The position numbers were made by a program, and so were the translations under genes. DNA of 64,000 nucleotides from Paraphaeosphaeria minitans (taxonomy: Eukaryota; Ascomycota; Dothideomycetes; Pleosporales; Didymosphaeriaceae). The stretch's first letter is position 1; each line of letters starts with the position of its first letter. Below, in pieces: positions 1 to 11,776 of the stretch. The notes below the pieces were generated by a model, which ran no database searches, was not told the DNA's origin, and worked only from the letters and a program-made list of their open reading frames with translations. The DNA is taken from NCBI GenBank assembly GCA_015832175.1, contig WJXW01000001.1, positions 4,650,001-4,714,000 of the forward strand. The letters are read 5' to 3'.

Positions 1-2614
1 GCAGAGAGGTGGGAAGGTTGTTGGAGGTTGGCGTGGGAGAAGTTGGGTGAGAAGGGGAAGGGCTGGGTGTAATTAGTATGTGTTTATGAGACAGGAGGGG
101 GAGACGTACCTCGCTAAAGCCGTGGAAATCCGGGTTGAATATCATTGTTTGGTCCTGCTGTGGGTTCGGCTGCGGGCTCGGTTTTTTGGGTGGTGATGGT
201 GGTCCGTTTCGGCTGGTGGAAAGTAGTTCGCGTTCGGTGGCAGCGATCTCGGCATCCTGTTCGCTGTCGCCCTGCTTGCGCTTGCGTCTTGATGCATGCT
301 CGCGACCCGCTTTGTCGAGCACGATCGCGGCTATGCGCTCGAACTCGGTACATACGCTCAACATTCGCTTCACGCTCCCGTTACCTATATCGCTTTTGAG
401 TAAGCTCAAGAAGCTGACGACAAGCTTCATGAGCTTGAGGTCTGATCTTGAGCGCGTGTCTTGAGGATTCTGCAAGATATTTGCGAACAGAGTGACGAGC
501 GCCGTGACAGGGAAGTAGATAATAAGCCAAACACAGGACTGGTCGCCTTTGGGGATATATTTGAGGAGATGTATTGAAGCTCGTGCTGCCTGTACGCAGA
601 GCTGGGCCGACATGAAGACACGAGGATTTAGTGGCCGAGCGTTAAGGCCTTGGATGGCGAAATTGGAGAGACGACTTGTCCAGTAGCCGTGATGGACGCT
701 CATGCGATGGATGGTGGTCAGACAGTTGTAGTATCCCAGATGTAGCACAGCGACGTGGAGGATGAGAGGCGTATGCGAGGCTTTGATATCGTGCTCCGGT
801 CTGTACTCAAGCGGGATCTCATCTTTCCATGTTTCTAGCTCCTTGTCGAGTTCACCAATAGTGTTAAGAAGCTCCCCATCTGTCTGTTTTGTAGCTTTTA
901 CAGAGTATAATCGCTTGTACACGTGACTTTGAATAATGGAGAAGGTGCACATCAGGCGGAACAGATTCATCTTGCCTTTGCCGTTGGCTAGAGGGATGTT
1001 GCCGATATTGTCTGGAGGGTCTTCGCTGGGAAGCTCAACGTTCATGTCATCGTCATCTTGGATTGGTGGCCGACCAGATCGTAGGCATATATCTCTGTCC
1101 AACATGTAAGCTATCCAGAACACTCGCTTTCTTTGCTCGACTTCGGATGTGTTCAGGTTGAACGCTGAGCCCTTCTTGTGTAGCCCAATGCTATGCGATA
1201 GTCGGATGGCAGCTGCTACGAAGAAGTATGTTGGTTGGGGATTGGGCGTGCCAAGGAGAAACAGACCCTGTCAACGTTAGTCACGTGAGCATGTTTGACG
1301 CGACTGTGGTGTGGGTAACGCTTACAATCCCGAGGAGTGCTTGGACACTAAGAAGGTCAGTGTTGCGCATAGTCAGTTCCACTTGTACGCTCATAGCGTT
1401 CTTGAGATATTGCCATGCCTTCTCATCTTCCTCTTGTGGTACCAGGTTGCTCATGACCCTTAGGCGATGTGCGAAGGCTAAAGCGACATTCAAGCTAGCC
1501 CACCACCCGGAACCCTCGTATGGGTCCTTCGAATAGTGTTTATCGACCAAGTGCATGAAGGTGGGCTCGTGGAATAGGGGAAACATGCAGTTGAAATTTT
1601 CAAAGTAGTCTTTTAGTAGAGAAAGCGCTTCGGCCTTGGGCGGAAGCTGCCGGTAAACTCGCCGCCTGAAGATGTCCTGGAACACGTCGGGTCGCCATTG
1701 TATCCACTTGTTGTCCTCTACTGCGGCTGTCGATATCATTTCCTGAAATGATTCGTCTCCGGTCTTGTCGTTGACCCATTGTATGCCCTTTGGTGAAAAG
1801 ATGGAAAACCCAGAGGATGATCCAATGTAGCGAGTCTCTCCGCAATTGTTCGTGACTAGCGAGCACATCATCTCTGCGAGCGCATCTTCGTCCTTTTCGG
1901 GCTTCCTGACGTTCTGCTGCTCCGGCTCTGGTGACGCTGTGCCGCTTCGTGGGCTCGGTAGACCGGGCTGCGTGGCCAGCGTTCCTTCCGGCTGCTCCGC
2001 TGATGCGTGCACCGAAGATGGTATTCTTTCGTGCGGACTTGGTGCCTTTGGAGTCCCGCTCTGTCTAGCCCGGTCTGCCAGCCGTTTCTCCAACGTAGCC
2101 AGATCGGTGCTACCATCGTCGTCTTCGGGGAGCACGCCCGAGAGGCGCATCATGGACTCCATGCGAGCAAGGCGGTTCTCGAGGCCCTCGATGTATTTGG
2201 CGCTGCGTGTGTCAGCCATGGGTCGTTCCTTCCTTCCCGGAGCAATGCGTACCCTTTGGGCGGCTGACGCTTCTTCTCGACCTGAGTGAATATGCACTCG
2301 GTTTTATAATTCAAGCAGTGGGTGCAGGCGGGCAGCTTGCCGTCGCATTTGATCTTCTTCTTGCGGCACATGTCGCATGCCTAGACTAATCAGCACTCGC
2401 GTCCACCGGTCGCTTCTTCCCATGCAGCGCGTACCCGTGCGATCCTCCGCCTCTTGGGGTCGCCTTGGTCGTGGCCGTCGTCCAAGTCGTCGGCGGAGAA
2501 CATGCTTGCAGCCAAACCTGCGGGGATGGGCGAGCCATTCGCAGTCGTGTTCCCAAAGATGCGCGGTGGGGGGTTCATGAGCGGTGCGCCGTAAAAGCCG
2601 TCGGATTGATCCAT
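1..2614 (-). CDS. Zn(II)2Cys6 transcription factor with fungal-specific domain, 3' end outside window
   Basis: Predicted nuclear DNA-binding regulator. Exons on the minus strand are 2614-2435, 2380-2253, 2202-1326, 1267-110 and 62-1 (continuing off the edge). Introns are 47-58 bp with GT/AG ends, and every phase fits. The binuclear cluster spans the first intron and reads C-X2-C-X6-C-X6-C-X2-C-X6-C, starting [15 protein letters not shown]. It is followed by a basic linker ([19 protein letters not shown]) with a short coiled-coil. The middle homology region of fungal_trans type is clear, with [40 protein letters not shown] and [16 protein letters not shown]. The start is the ATG before MDQSDGFYG. 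The target genes cannot be told from sequence. The family is certain; the ortholog is not, although the linker style resembles fungal lipid or carbon-source regulators. Confidence 0.9.
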
Positions 2615-3318
2615 GGCGGAGATCTATCGTGAGTGCGGGCGGGGAATGGGTGCGGCGTATCGTGTCAATTGGGGGGCCTAGGCGGGCAGCTGTGGAGTTT
2701 TGATAAATAGCAGAGTCTGGAGGGGTTGTCCAAGCCCTGAAACGCAGCAGATGTACAGCGGCTGGGGACGTGACTCTCCAATGTGCCCGGCGTCAAGGAC
2801 GATGCGCGCAATGTCGTCCGGACGTACCCGCTGTGCTTCGTAAGGTGTACTAGACTAGCTAAAAATGGGAACGCGCCGCGCCGCGCCCAAAGAAGCGTGC
2901 AAGCCACAGCTCAGGGAACGATGCGAAACCATCGTCCTTCGCTAAGACCATCTACCTACCGAGCCACGGGCTACTCCATATCGACCTCCGCTCCCTACGC
3001 TCTGTCCACCCACAGATTGTAGTGTGCTACGCGCCCGTATTTTCCTCTGGCCGAGAATAGACGGTATGTGGACTTTTTTTTGCTTCTTGTGCAGGAGCCA
3101 GCCCTGCGTTTGAAACCGGGATGTGCCATACATACCTCCTGCGCCGTCGTCAAACCACCATGCTAACTTTATCCAGAGAGCACAGCCACCCTCGCTTCGT
3201 ATGCCATCCCCACCCTCTTGCAGCCTATCTCACGTTTGCTTGAGTGTGCGGTTGAGGCACACCAAGTCATCACTCAAACAGGACCTCGCTTTAACAAAGA
3301 GTAGGAAATCTTGGCATC
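2615..3318. other. Divergent intergenic region
   Basis: This 0.7 kb stretch lies between the transcription factor (minus) and the hydrolase (plus), so it must carry both promoters. I see no convincing coding frame. Short ORFs in it have no family resemblance. Confidence 0.6.
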
Positions 3319-5107
3319 ATGGTCTCCAAGCCTATGACGGCGGACGAGCTGCCCAAGCACCCCGAGTATGAGCACACCATATGGGACCTCAAACCCACAC
3401 AGGCCGGCAAAGTTGCCGTTGCTCAAGGCAGAGGCGGCCCTCTCAACATAGCATACGAAGTCCATGGCCACGGTAATATCCACCTTGTCGTACGTCGATC
3501 CTCCCACTATCATCTTGTCGCCCCCTCCAAGTATAGAACGGTCCTGCATATATTGCGGTTTGGACAATTGCCAAAACAGGCCCATCCTACAGGTGTATTT
3601 GTCACTCTTTGTATGATACGCGCAGGCCTCAATCCCCGCCAGTCGAGGATTAGCGAACACCCGACGAGTACGGCTTGTTTGCTTCGGTCGCATTGGCCGT
3701 CTCAAGTTGACAGTCCCCATGTCTCCGTCTCATCACTACCGCATGCTCCACACCCTTTTTAGACCGCATCGCCATCTGGACTTGGTTTCCATTTCTACTT
3801 TTCTGACTCACAGGATGTAGTTTGTCATGGGCCTCGGTGGCATGAAGTATGCTTGGCAACGGCAGACCAAAGATTTCGCCCATACACAAGGCGAAAAATA
3901 CTCTGTCCTCACGCTTGACAACCGTGGCATCGGAGAGTCGGACAAGCCGATGTTCCGCTACTCGACGTCCGAGATGGCCAAAGACGTCATCGAGGTCATG
4001 GACCACGTTGGCTGGACCGGAAAGAGGGACTGCCACGTTGTGGGTATCAGTATGGGGGGCATGATTGCGCAAGAGATGGTGAGTCCCTTGGTTATTTCAG
4101 TTATTCCTTAACTGCTTCGACTGTGCTTCAGCGCACGGAGAACCTTTACAAGCTCGGATGTCGGGTTGAACGCTATCCGGTCAGGCATGTTCGAGTGGCT
4201 GTGGTTCCACCCGAGACGATTATGAGGCAGAACACTTGGCAGTGAAACACTCTCGCGTATCAACTTGGGGTCCCCTGTAATATCATCAACGCTTGGCTAT
4301 CCGCTCCGCTCCACCACTGGTCCGAAGCACTTGGCGACCGTCATGCATCGCATGGAAACTGACAATGTCAGGCGATGCTGATCCCAGAACGCATTTGCAC
4401 CTTCTCACTTGTGTCCACCGCAGCCGGATTATTCCGAACAACGGTAAGAATTGTTTCCCAATCGATTCGGACAAGATTCTCTTGCTGGATCCGGTGCGGA
4501 TATCTCTGACGCTCTCTAGGGTTTCTTGGAGAACCTCTACGCTCGCGCCAATCTTTTCATACCCAAAGCCATCGACGTTCAAATCGACAACGTGAAAAGC
4601 AATCTATACACTGAGGAATGGCTGGATGCCCCAGACACGCTAGAGCATGTTGTGAAGTCCTTTCCAACGAACGGCGATCGCTTTGCCGCAAACGAGTTGT
4701 GGAAGCGCACGCATCCAGACTATTTCCAGAAAGGCGGCTTCATCTTGCAGGCAGCTGCCGCCTGGCTTCACTACAAGAGCCCGGAGGATCTTCACAAGAT
4801 GGCCAACACCATCGGAAAAAATCGCATCATGGTGGTGCACGGCACCAAAGATCGCATGCTCACGTTTCCACATGGAGTCGTCGTCTGGCGAGGCTTGGAG
4901 AAGGGTGAAGGAAGGACTGGAAAGGAGAACTGGCTTGGTATCGAGGACGAGAAGGATGTCTGGGAAGAAGGCGAAGTCGAGAAGCACTTCATCAAGGGTC
5001 AAGGGCATGTGATACCGATTGAGATGAGGGAGGAGTTTCACGGCTGGTTCGAAAGCTTGATCAAGAGAGGCGAAGCATTGAACGAGAAGGAAGGCATCTC
5101 AAGATAG
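3319..5107 (+). CDS. Alpha/beta hydrolase fold protein
   Basis: Predicted serine hydrolase of unknown substrate. Exons are 3319-3489, 3821-4078, 4372-4443 and 4520-5107, giving about 362 residues. The triad is visible: nucleophile elbow GISMGG in exon 2, acid in HGTKDRM, and histidine in GQGHVIP near the C-terminus. The oxyanion-side motif FVMGLGG follows intron 1, and the LDNRGIGESDKP strand-turn is typical of the family. Introns 1 and 2 are 331 and 293 bp, far longer than others here, yet removing them restores HLV-FVMGLGG and AQEM-AMLIPERI without a phase break. No signal peptide is seen, so the protein is probably cytosolic. The family is solid; the function is not assigned. Confidence 0.85.
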
Positions 5108-5595
5108 CTGTGTGCCTACCCGTCGTGGATAGATCTATTCTTTCCATTCAGAGACTCCGCGAATACCCGTAGAAGACATCATGATTGACTATGACGGTTT
5201 TGTGGATTTTAAATTGCTTGCAGAACTAGCCGGTGCCGGTCAGATGAGTGCGATAATTAGTTCGACATCCCTTCTCAACAATCATCGTTTCGGCCACCAT
5301 TACGCAAAGTCTCAGCCCAAATGCCGACTGCCGATCTCCCGCAGCACTATCAAAGATGCATATTCACGCTCTGGGCACCTAAGCAGATTGCGGTTAAATC
5401 ATAGATCGAGCATGCAAGACTCAGCGAACAAGCACGCGAAATTAGAATGCGGGGGATGAAGAACAACAATGTGCCACACTTATCTTTGACCAATCCAGGA
5501 TATCTCATTTGGACCCCCATAGGTGATTATAAAGGTCGTTTAATGCGCGCAACTCTCCATCAGCACCTTCCCACCACCGAAGATAGCCAGCAACC
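5108..5595. promoter_or_regulatory. Promoter region with TATA box for the DUF8021-like gene
   Basis: This gene-free gap has a TATAAAGG sequence at 5528-5535, 68 bp upstream of the next start codon, a plausible core promoter. I see no other gene in the gap. Confidence 0.4.
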
Positions 5596-6474
5596 ATGCT
5601 ACCATACGCGTCTCTCACCCTCCTCACCCTCGCCGCCACTACCACCGCGACCTGCCCCCGTTCTACCCTCCAGTCCGCCACCACCGCCCTCCTCGCCGCT
5701 CAAACCGCCGGGAACCTCTCCGCCCTCCCCCTATCCGCAAATACCACCTACCTCGAAAACGATGCCTCCGTCACTCTCACCTCTTCCATCCTCACGACCG
5801 CCCTTCCAATCGACCTCTCTCGCTCCCTCCACGACACCACCCTCTGCGCCACCTTCACCGAGATAATTTCCGCGACGGCACCCCATCCTTACATGATTAT
5901 GACACGCATGCTGCTCACGGCAGACGGAGCCGCGATATCGCGCATCGAGAATGTTGTCGCGGACAAGGGGGATTGGCTGTTCAATGCGCAGGCGAGTTTA
6001 AGCAAAGCTCAATCGGAGGTGTGGGATGTTGTTCCGGAGGGCAAGCGGGACGCAAGGGACACCATAAGGGCGGCGGGGGACAAGTATCTGGATAGTTGGG
6101 CGGACGGAAAGGTCAGCGTGCCGTATGGGAGTCCGTGTGCGAGGCTGGAGGGGGGGAGTTATACGACAAATTGTAAGATGCCGGAATTTCCGAAGCAGTT
6201 TAAAGATGCGGGAGGGTGAGTCGACGGGTTTCTTGCTTCGCTTGTTTGATATGGGTGGCTGTGGGATTTAGTGCTGACGGTGCGTAGGGCGAAGAATAGA
6301 CGCTATGTCATTGATGAAGAGATTGGGGCTGTGGATATCTTCAACGACTTTCCATTTTTGGATGCGAATAAACCGAATGGGACCAGTAGCACAAATTTTG
6401 TGAGAGTGGAAGGTGGAAAGATCAGGTATATCCATGAGGTTACTATCTGTACGCAGAATAACTGTGGGAGGTGA
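5596..6474 (+). CDS. Secreted DUF8021-like protein
   Basis: Exons 5596-6215 and 6288-6474 are joined by a 72 bp intron (GTGAGT...GCGTAG) that splits a glycine codon; the product is about 268 residues. The N-terminus is a signal peptide (about 18 residues ending TTTATC). The body has family-typical segments: SRSLHDTTLCATFTE, VADKGDWLFNA, PYGSPCARLEGGSY and, after the intron, NRRYVIDEEIGAVDIFNDF with FRVEGGK-like FVRVEGGKIRY before a Cys pair. These match the ascomycete secreted domain DUF8021, whose biochemical role is unknown. Likely extracellular. The start is fixed by the signal peptide and the upstream TATA box. Confidence 0.85.
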
Positions 6475-7773
6475 TCAGCGAACGTGCAGGGGAAGCGAGG
6501 GTTTGAATGTTAAAAAGAATCATATCCAATGAACATAAAACTCGCTTTAGCCACATTAGCAAGCAGTCGTTAAGACATTGCCTTGGATCGACGCGTCTCG
6601 CAGTCATAATGTTTATATTGCCTATGTATATGATATCATCAAAACCTTCTGCTTGAACGGCCGTTGTCGAGGCATACCAATCATGGCTCAATGAACTGCC
6701 GGCTCGCTGTTGTCCGTTCCTGTATCCACGCAAAGGATAGAAATCCAGCGTAAAAGCTTCACTTGGCAGCTGCCAGGATCAGCGACCATCTAGGCCCCAT
6801 GATACCGCTGTAACTCTTATTGGCCCCATGAAGCACTCCGGAGTTCTTGCATTCGCGCCGTAACCAATTCCATGGTTCCGATTACATGTTCAAGCAAATT
6901 TTTTGTCACATGGACAATTTTGGGATATGCGAGCCTGAATGAATAACGCTCTCAAACTTGATTGGAATTCCGACCATCCAACAATCGACGAGGGGTTTTC
7001 AGCGTGTATCGGTGGGAGTACAGTCAGCTTGTTGTGCGCCTTGAAAATCTTGCTTGCTTTTGATGGCGGCCTGCTGTGAGAATCCGCACTTGGCGCAATG
7101 GCATCTTTCACCCAAACAGCTCTCCCGCTTCCTTACCAGTGGAGTAACACAGCATGTCCCACACTGAGGATAAACCCCGTATGTCGAACATGTGTTGTAG
7201 CATGTATGCATTTTGTGATCCTGCTTCGTTTTCTCCAACTTGTACCATATATTGATTTTCGATCAAGTCACTATATAAAAATCAAAATATTCTAGTCGCC
7301 TTGAGTCTATGCAGCGCGATTGACGTACCAAAAATGCTCTGTTAAACATGTTGAATTACTGTGAAATATGACAGAACCAGTTAAGTATTTTGCCTTCCAA
7401 ATGCATCATCTTACGCGGCCTGCAACTAGTGCTTACAAGAACAGCTCTTCCACAAAGATCACTTCGCGTAGGTGGCAAACCATAGGTACTCAGTGCTCTA
7501 GTACGCATCAAGCCGTTATCGACGTACGCCGCGTGGAAAAGCATCTGACCTTACGATGGCAATGTAACGTCGCTGTTAGTGGGAGCTTCGGAGGGCTGAG
7601 TAGTTTGGGGCTCGTACCAGTTTTTTTTTCATCTGAGCACGTACCGTGAAGGGTGTGATATATAAGGTGCACTCAATCGCCTGTCCAATATTGTTAGCAG
7701 CAGTCTTATCATTCCGTTAGCCAAGTTCTTTGAGTTCAGAAGAATAAGCACCTCGTTTCCGGGAGCTTACAAA
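6475..7773. other. Gene-poor spacer with TATA box before effector-like gene
   Basis: Nothing here looks coding at length. A TATATAAG element at 7659-7666 lies 108 bp before the start codon of the next gene. The remainder is unremarkable and somewhat AT-rich. Confidence 0.4.
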
Positions 7774-8068
7774 ATGCGTTTCACTATCGCCATATCCGCC
7801 CTCGTTGCGGCCGCCATTGCTGCTCCAGCTCTCGCTCCCTTGCCGGCTGCTGCTCTAGATCCGGCTCCTCCAGTTGGTTCTCCTTGCGCCTGCGGTACAC
7901 GTAAGTCAACTTCTGTTCAATATGACCTTTCGCTCTTGCTAATTTTCTATAGCGCCGGACGTGGTGTATAGCAGATGCTTCTCGAACCCGGATGGCTCTT
8001 CCGTTATTTATCTCTGCCAAACAACATGTACTTGGCAGTCGACCGGCACCGGGTGCGGGTCGCCTTAG
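7774..8068 (+). CDS. Small secreted cysteine-rich protein A
   Basis: Exons 7774-7900 and 7953-8068 (52 bp intron, GTAAGT...CTATAG, phase 1) encode 80 residues. A signal peptide of about 17 residues ends near IAAPALA and is followed by a Pro/Ala-rich stretch. The rest carries six cysteines: CAC, SRC, YLC, TTC and TGC, ending GCGSP. An even cysteine number and small size fit a disulfide-stabilised apoplastic protein, in the style of candidate effectors or antimicrobial peptides. No known family is recognised. The end is 218 bp from the end of a second secreted gene on the other strand. Splicing is essential: the unspliced frame ends after 65 codons. Confidence 0.7.
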
Positions 8069-8286
8069 CGGATAAAAGTGCAGGCGAGTAGATGGGCAGT
8101 ACGTCGAAATTGTAGCATACTATTCTTTCACGGAAACGTGGTTGTTTCGCTGAAGAGTTATTCTCGCAAAGTGTGCTGGATAAGTGACGCTCAGGACGGC
8201 CCATAGTCGTAATACATTCGACAAAAGCGTTGTACGTAGCTCTTCGTGCAGTTTTGACATAATGTGATGCACTTGTTCTCTTGTAT

Positions 8287-8769
8287 CTATACACAGCCCG
8301 ACCCACCAGGAACAAAGGTGCCGTCCGAGTTCTCGCATCCACATACACCATCGCTGGGATTCTTTATGCATCCTGCACCTTCACCTTTGCTCTCCCCAGC
8401 ATCACTCCAGGAGAACCTCCAGGCATCCGCACTGGCGGTCATGGCAGTTCCAGGCTGGCAGTTATACGCCTTGCAAGTACCGTATGGTGCACCGTTGACT
8501 TTATCATGTTGGTGGTCGGTGGTGAACACAGCGAAAGTCTGCTTTGATGTGCGTGTGTTGTGGGAGCATTCGGCAGCTTGAATGGCATTCGATGTCTTTA
8601 CGGCTATATGATCATTAATTCGAATTTCATTGAGAATAGCAGCGTGAGACCTACGTGAGCAGCTTGGCTTGCTAGGATACTTTCCCTTGCTGTTCGTGTC
8701 CGCTGGATCGAGGGTGGCGCTGACGCTCGCGGCCAGAGCCAATAGTGAAACAAGAGCGAAGCTGCGCAT
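8287..8769 (-). CDS. Small secreted cysteine-rich protein B
   Basis: The start codon is followed by a signal peptide (MRSFALVSLLALAASVSA). The open frame codes 160 residues, but a 51 bp intron (8654-8604, GTAGGT...ATATAG) is likely; removing it gives 143 residues in the same frame. The mature part holds eight cysteines, several near the C-terminus (AGC, GVCGC, SGCV). Predicted extracellular, with no recognised domain. Because the intron is a multiple of three and has no stop, both spliced and unspliced mRNA would give protein. It is convergent with the small secreted protein just upstream. Confidence 0.7.
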   Translation of the reverse strand: MRSFALVSLLALAASVSATLDPADTNSKGKYPSKPSCSRRSHAAILNEIRINDHIAVKTSNAIQAAECSHNTRTSKQTFAVFTTDHQHDKVNGAPYGTCKAYNCQPGTAMTASADAWRFSWSDAGESKGEGAGCIKNPSDGVCGCENSDGTFVPGGSGCV

Positions 8770-10205
8770 TATGGCAATGTAATAAGGATCTAGGTAGCAA
8801 GTAGATATTTTAGCAGATAATGCAGGTCAAGTGATGTACAAGCTGAAGGAGCGGATATTAGATGAGAGCAGCGGGTTGCCAGCGATCAGCGCAGTCATAT
8901 ACTAAACTTCCTGACGATCGTTCCACCTTGCATCTCGCGTGGTCGCTGGAATAAATTTTCCGGCACCCATCACCTGGGATTTGGATGCTCCATGTTGATG
9001 AGAAGTGGAGCTAGCGTCCTGGGAAGAAACAGCTCGCTAATGACGTGGTTACGTTTTCTCCGACTGTTTCACAGTTTCACTCCACATCACACGGACACTT
9101 TGTCGGTCGAGAACACATCCTCAAATTTGCGACACGTAACTCCATGAGCACTCCTTTCGTAGCAATCTCAGTACCACAACGACTCTTTCGCATCTAGAGT
9201 TCGTAAACCCCGACATTGAAATGCCGTGTTGTCGGAAGAAAGCTTTGGAAAACCACACCAACGGAAGAGTACCTACCTATGCGAGCGATAGACGTTATTC
9301 GAGAGCGGGAACTTCGCAAGTCAATGGCCCGTGGCCCGTGAAGATTGCGGCCAAACGCGGCGATACCTACTACGAAACGGAAGTACTAAGAAGCAACTCT
9401 GGTAAAGATGCATCCTCTGAGTCAAAGTCAGCCGTCGTCAAAGAAGCTGAGGTTAGTATAACGGTTGAAGTTACGATGGAGGTAACAGCCTTTCTGACAT
9501 GGTCACACTTGGCATTCAACCCCGCGTGTGATTGAAAGTGAGTCAATTTAAGTCTCGAAGCCATGTATGAGAACGCTTCGCACACAGAATACGCACAATA
9601 GCGCTCCCAAGCCCTAGCCGATAACGGTGACACCTGCACTAGTACCTAAGGATCGGTCCGAATGCTCAATCGTTAAGGTATAAGGGAGCATCCCGAAGTG
9701 AATTTTTTTTTCGCCAAAGCCCCCTGACGCGTGCGAAACGCAAAAAAGGTAAATGACTTCTGAGTAACTCGAATGGTAACGAAGGTGGCGTGCTGTAGAA
9801 TGTAGATTTGGTTTGAAACATGGATGATTGGCGATCGATCTCCAGTAGCATTGGGATGTAAAGCAACGTGGGCACAGCCATCTAGCTTACTCTTCAGGCA
9901 ATGCCGGGTCTGGATCGTTCTCAAATTCCCAATTCTATTAGTTTGTTTGATCAGCAGGCATCAACAAACGTAGGGAAACATCTCCTCCTTACCTTCCAAA
10001 TCCATCCATATGGTCCCCTTCCCCAGTTGTCAAGATGTTTATATCCTGGTACACATGGTTCTGCGTGCGTTGACACCCTCAATATTCTATGGCCTTAACA
10101 CCAAGATGTAATACCGGGAAATAAGGTCCTTAGGAGTTGCATGTCCTCTTTCGTTGGAGGCGGCTCTACATCGTAATGTATCAGCGAAACTTCGTATATA
10201 ACCCT
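8770..10205. other. Gene-poor spacer
   Basis: This is 1.4 kb with only one weak coding candidate (9221-9535). The rest shows no protein-like frame, RNA gene or obvious repeat. Confidence 0.5.
9221..9535 (+). CDS. Weak hypothetical ORF, 104 residues
   Basis: An ATG-initiated frame begins MPCCRKKALENH and ends in FNPACD. It is charged, lacks a signal peptide, and resembles nothing I know. A GTTAGT sequence at the codons after KEAE could be a splice donor, so the real end may differ. Listed only because it is the best frame in a 1.4 kb gap; it may be chance. Confidence 0.2.
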   Translation: MPCCRKKALENHTNGRVPTYASDRRYSRAGTSQVNGPWPVKIAAKRGDTYYETEVLRSNSGKDASSESKSAVVKEAEVSITVEVTMEVTAFLTWSHLAFNPACD

Positions 10206-11776
10206 TCAAGTCTTACTGTTATTGTATCCAGCGTACATTGATACCCCGAGTTTAATCTGATGGACATCGAACGCTGATATGATATGTCTTACGTCCGGGC
10301 GGGGTATCCAGGCGGAGCGGCCCGCTGTTGGGTCCGGGTAAGAATAAATCCCAGTTTTTGTACAATCCGCGGTGAGCTCAACGCCTTTCAAACATGGCAA
10401 GGAGCCTTCGAGGTATCCCGTATATAGGGCTTCGCATATTTCTGTTACAAAGCTATCAACGTCAATTCCATCATTGGCCAACATAATATGTGTGAAGTGT
10501 AAGACAAAGTACTCCAGGGATGGTGGCAGGCACTCCACTATGTTGGGCCGAGGATCCTGTCCACCAAATCTTCTGTATGATATCTGCAACATCTTCAGGG
10601 ATGTCCAGCTAGAGGTGCGCCAAAGGGCCTCAGGTACAAGCGAATTTTCGTGCAGAGCCGGTACCAGAATAATCCTTTCTAAAGTATGTGCATGATCAAG
10701 TGGAGCGTTGGAGATTTGCTTATACCAAAACTTGTATTGGTTTCCCCGGATGAATTGGAGGTTGCATTCGAACTTCTTTAGTGCAGTACATGCCGATACA
10801 AGCTTCCTCATCTAGCAAAGAGATCATTAGAGCACATATCAGATCTGATTTAAGAACTATGTGATAAAAATTTATGTCGCGAGGTTTGGCAGCTTACTTC
10901 GTATGTGCTAGGGCATCCAGGACCCAAAACCAACTCCTCGACCACCGATGTGCGAGCAGGCCATCCTTTCGTAGAAACGAAGGGTTTGATCCGACGGCGT
11001 TTAGAGCGCTCTGATTGCGCACCCCAGCCTTTGAGAGTCAATCGCTTAAGTCGCGGCATGTACAACAAGGGTATTACTGCGCTAGGAGGGAAGTATTTTC
11101 AGTCCCAGAGATCGATATGCAAGTCTTGAAGTGATCCAAAACACTGCGAACGTATTCTAGCATCGAGATCCTTGAGAATCGCGTGGCCCATCTCTTCAAT
11201 TACCAGGGGAAGATGTTTGGGCACATGATTGTTGTCGTGGTTATCGAGACCAGCTACTTTAAGATTGACCAGTGCGGGCGCTTGCAGGACCAAGAACGCA
11301 GCGAGAATATTGTCGCCTCGTCGGGATCGATGTTCAAGATGCAATATGAGGTCAACGATCATGAAATATTAGTGACACCTGAGCATCGGTAGCAGAGACA
11401 CGAGTGACTCAGATCGTAAAGTCTTTGAGGGCGTAGAGCACATATGTGACGGACGCTTCGTCATTGAAAAGCTCCGGATTTGTTGCGCAAGAGCATGATT
11501 GTGGTGCAGTGTGTCAACGATCTTTTTCCAGAATGGCTGGGAAGAAAAGGGTGGGACGCGAATCTGTTCGTAGAGCATCGGAGTTACGATGCGATTAAAT
11601 CGTCGTGAAACGAGGGATAGGCGGTGAATGTTCTTTGTGCTATTTCGTGTGTTCAGTACCCGCTTTCCTTGGGATGACCGTTCTGATACGATATGAAATA
11701 TGTAGAGAAGTAGCTCCTCAGGCAGGGTTTCCATGGTGTCGGTAATATGATCTTGGTTGCGGAAAGGTAGGAGCAA
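10206..11776 (-). pseudogene. F-box protein gene interrupted by two in-frame stops
   Basis: The N-terminus is a clear F-box (METLPEELLLYIFHIV, then RLSLVSRRFNRIV and MLYEQI), the adaptor domain for SCF ubiquitin ligases. Downstream are leucine-rich-repeat-like segments (LQDLHIDLW, MPRLKRLTLKGW) and a C-terminal part starting MRKLVSACTALKKFEC. A normal 86 bp intron (10897-10812, GTAAGC...GCTAG) joins the last two parts. The first three parts are all in one frame but are cut by TAA at 11371-11369 and TGA at 11101-11099, with no frameshift and no obvious intron around either. The probable start is the ATG at 11734. Best read as a decaying gene; an unusual splice form around the TGA cannot be excluded. 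Confidence 0.6.
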
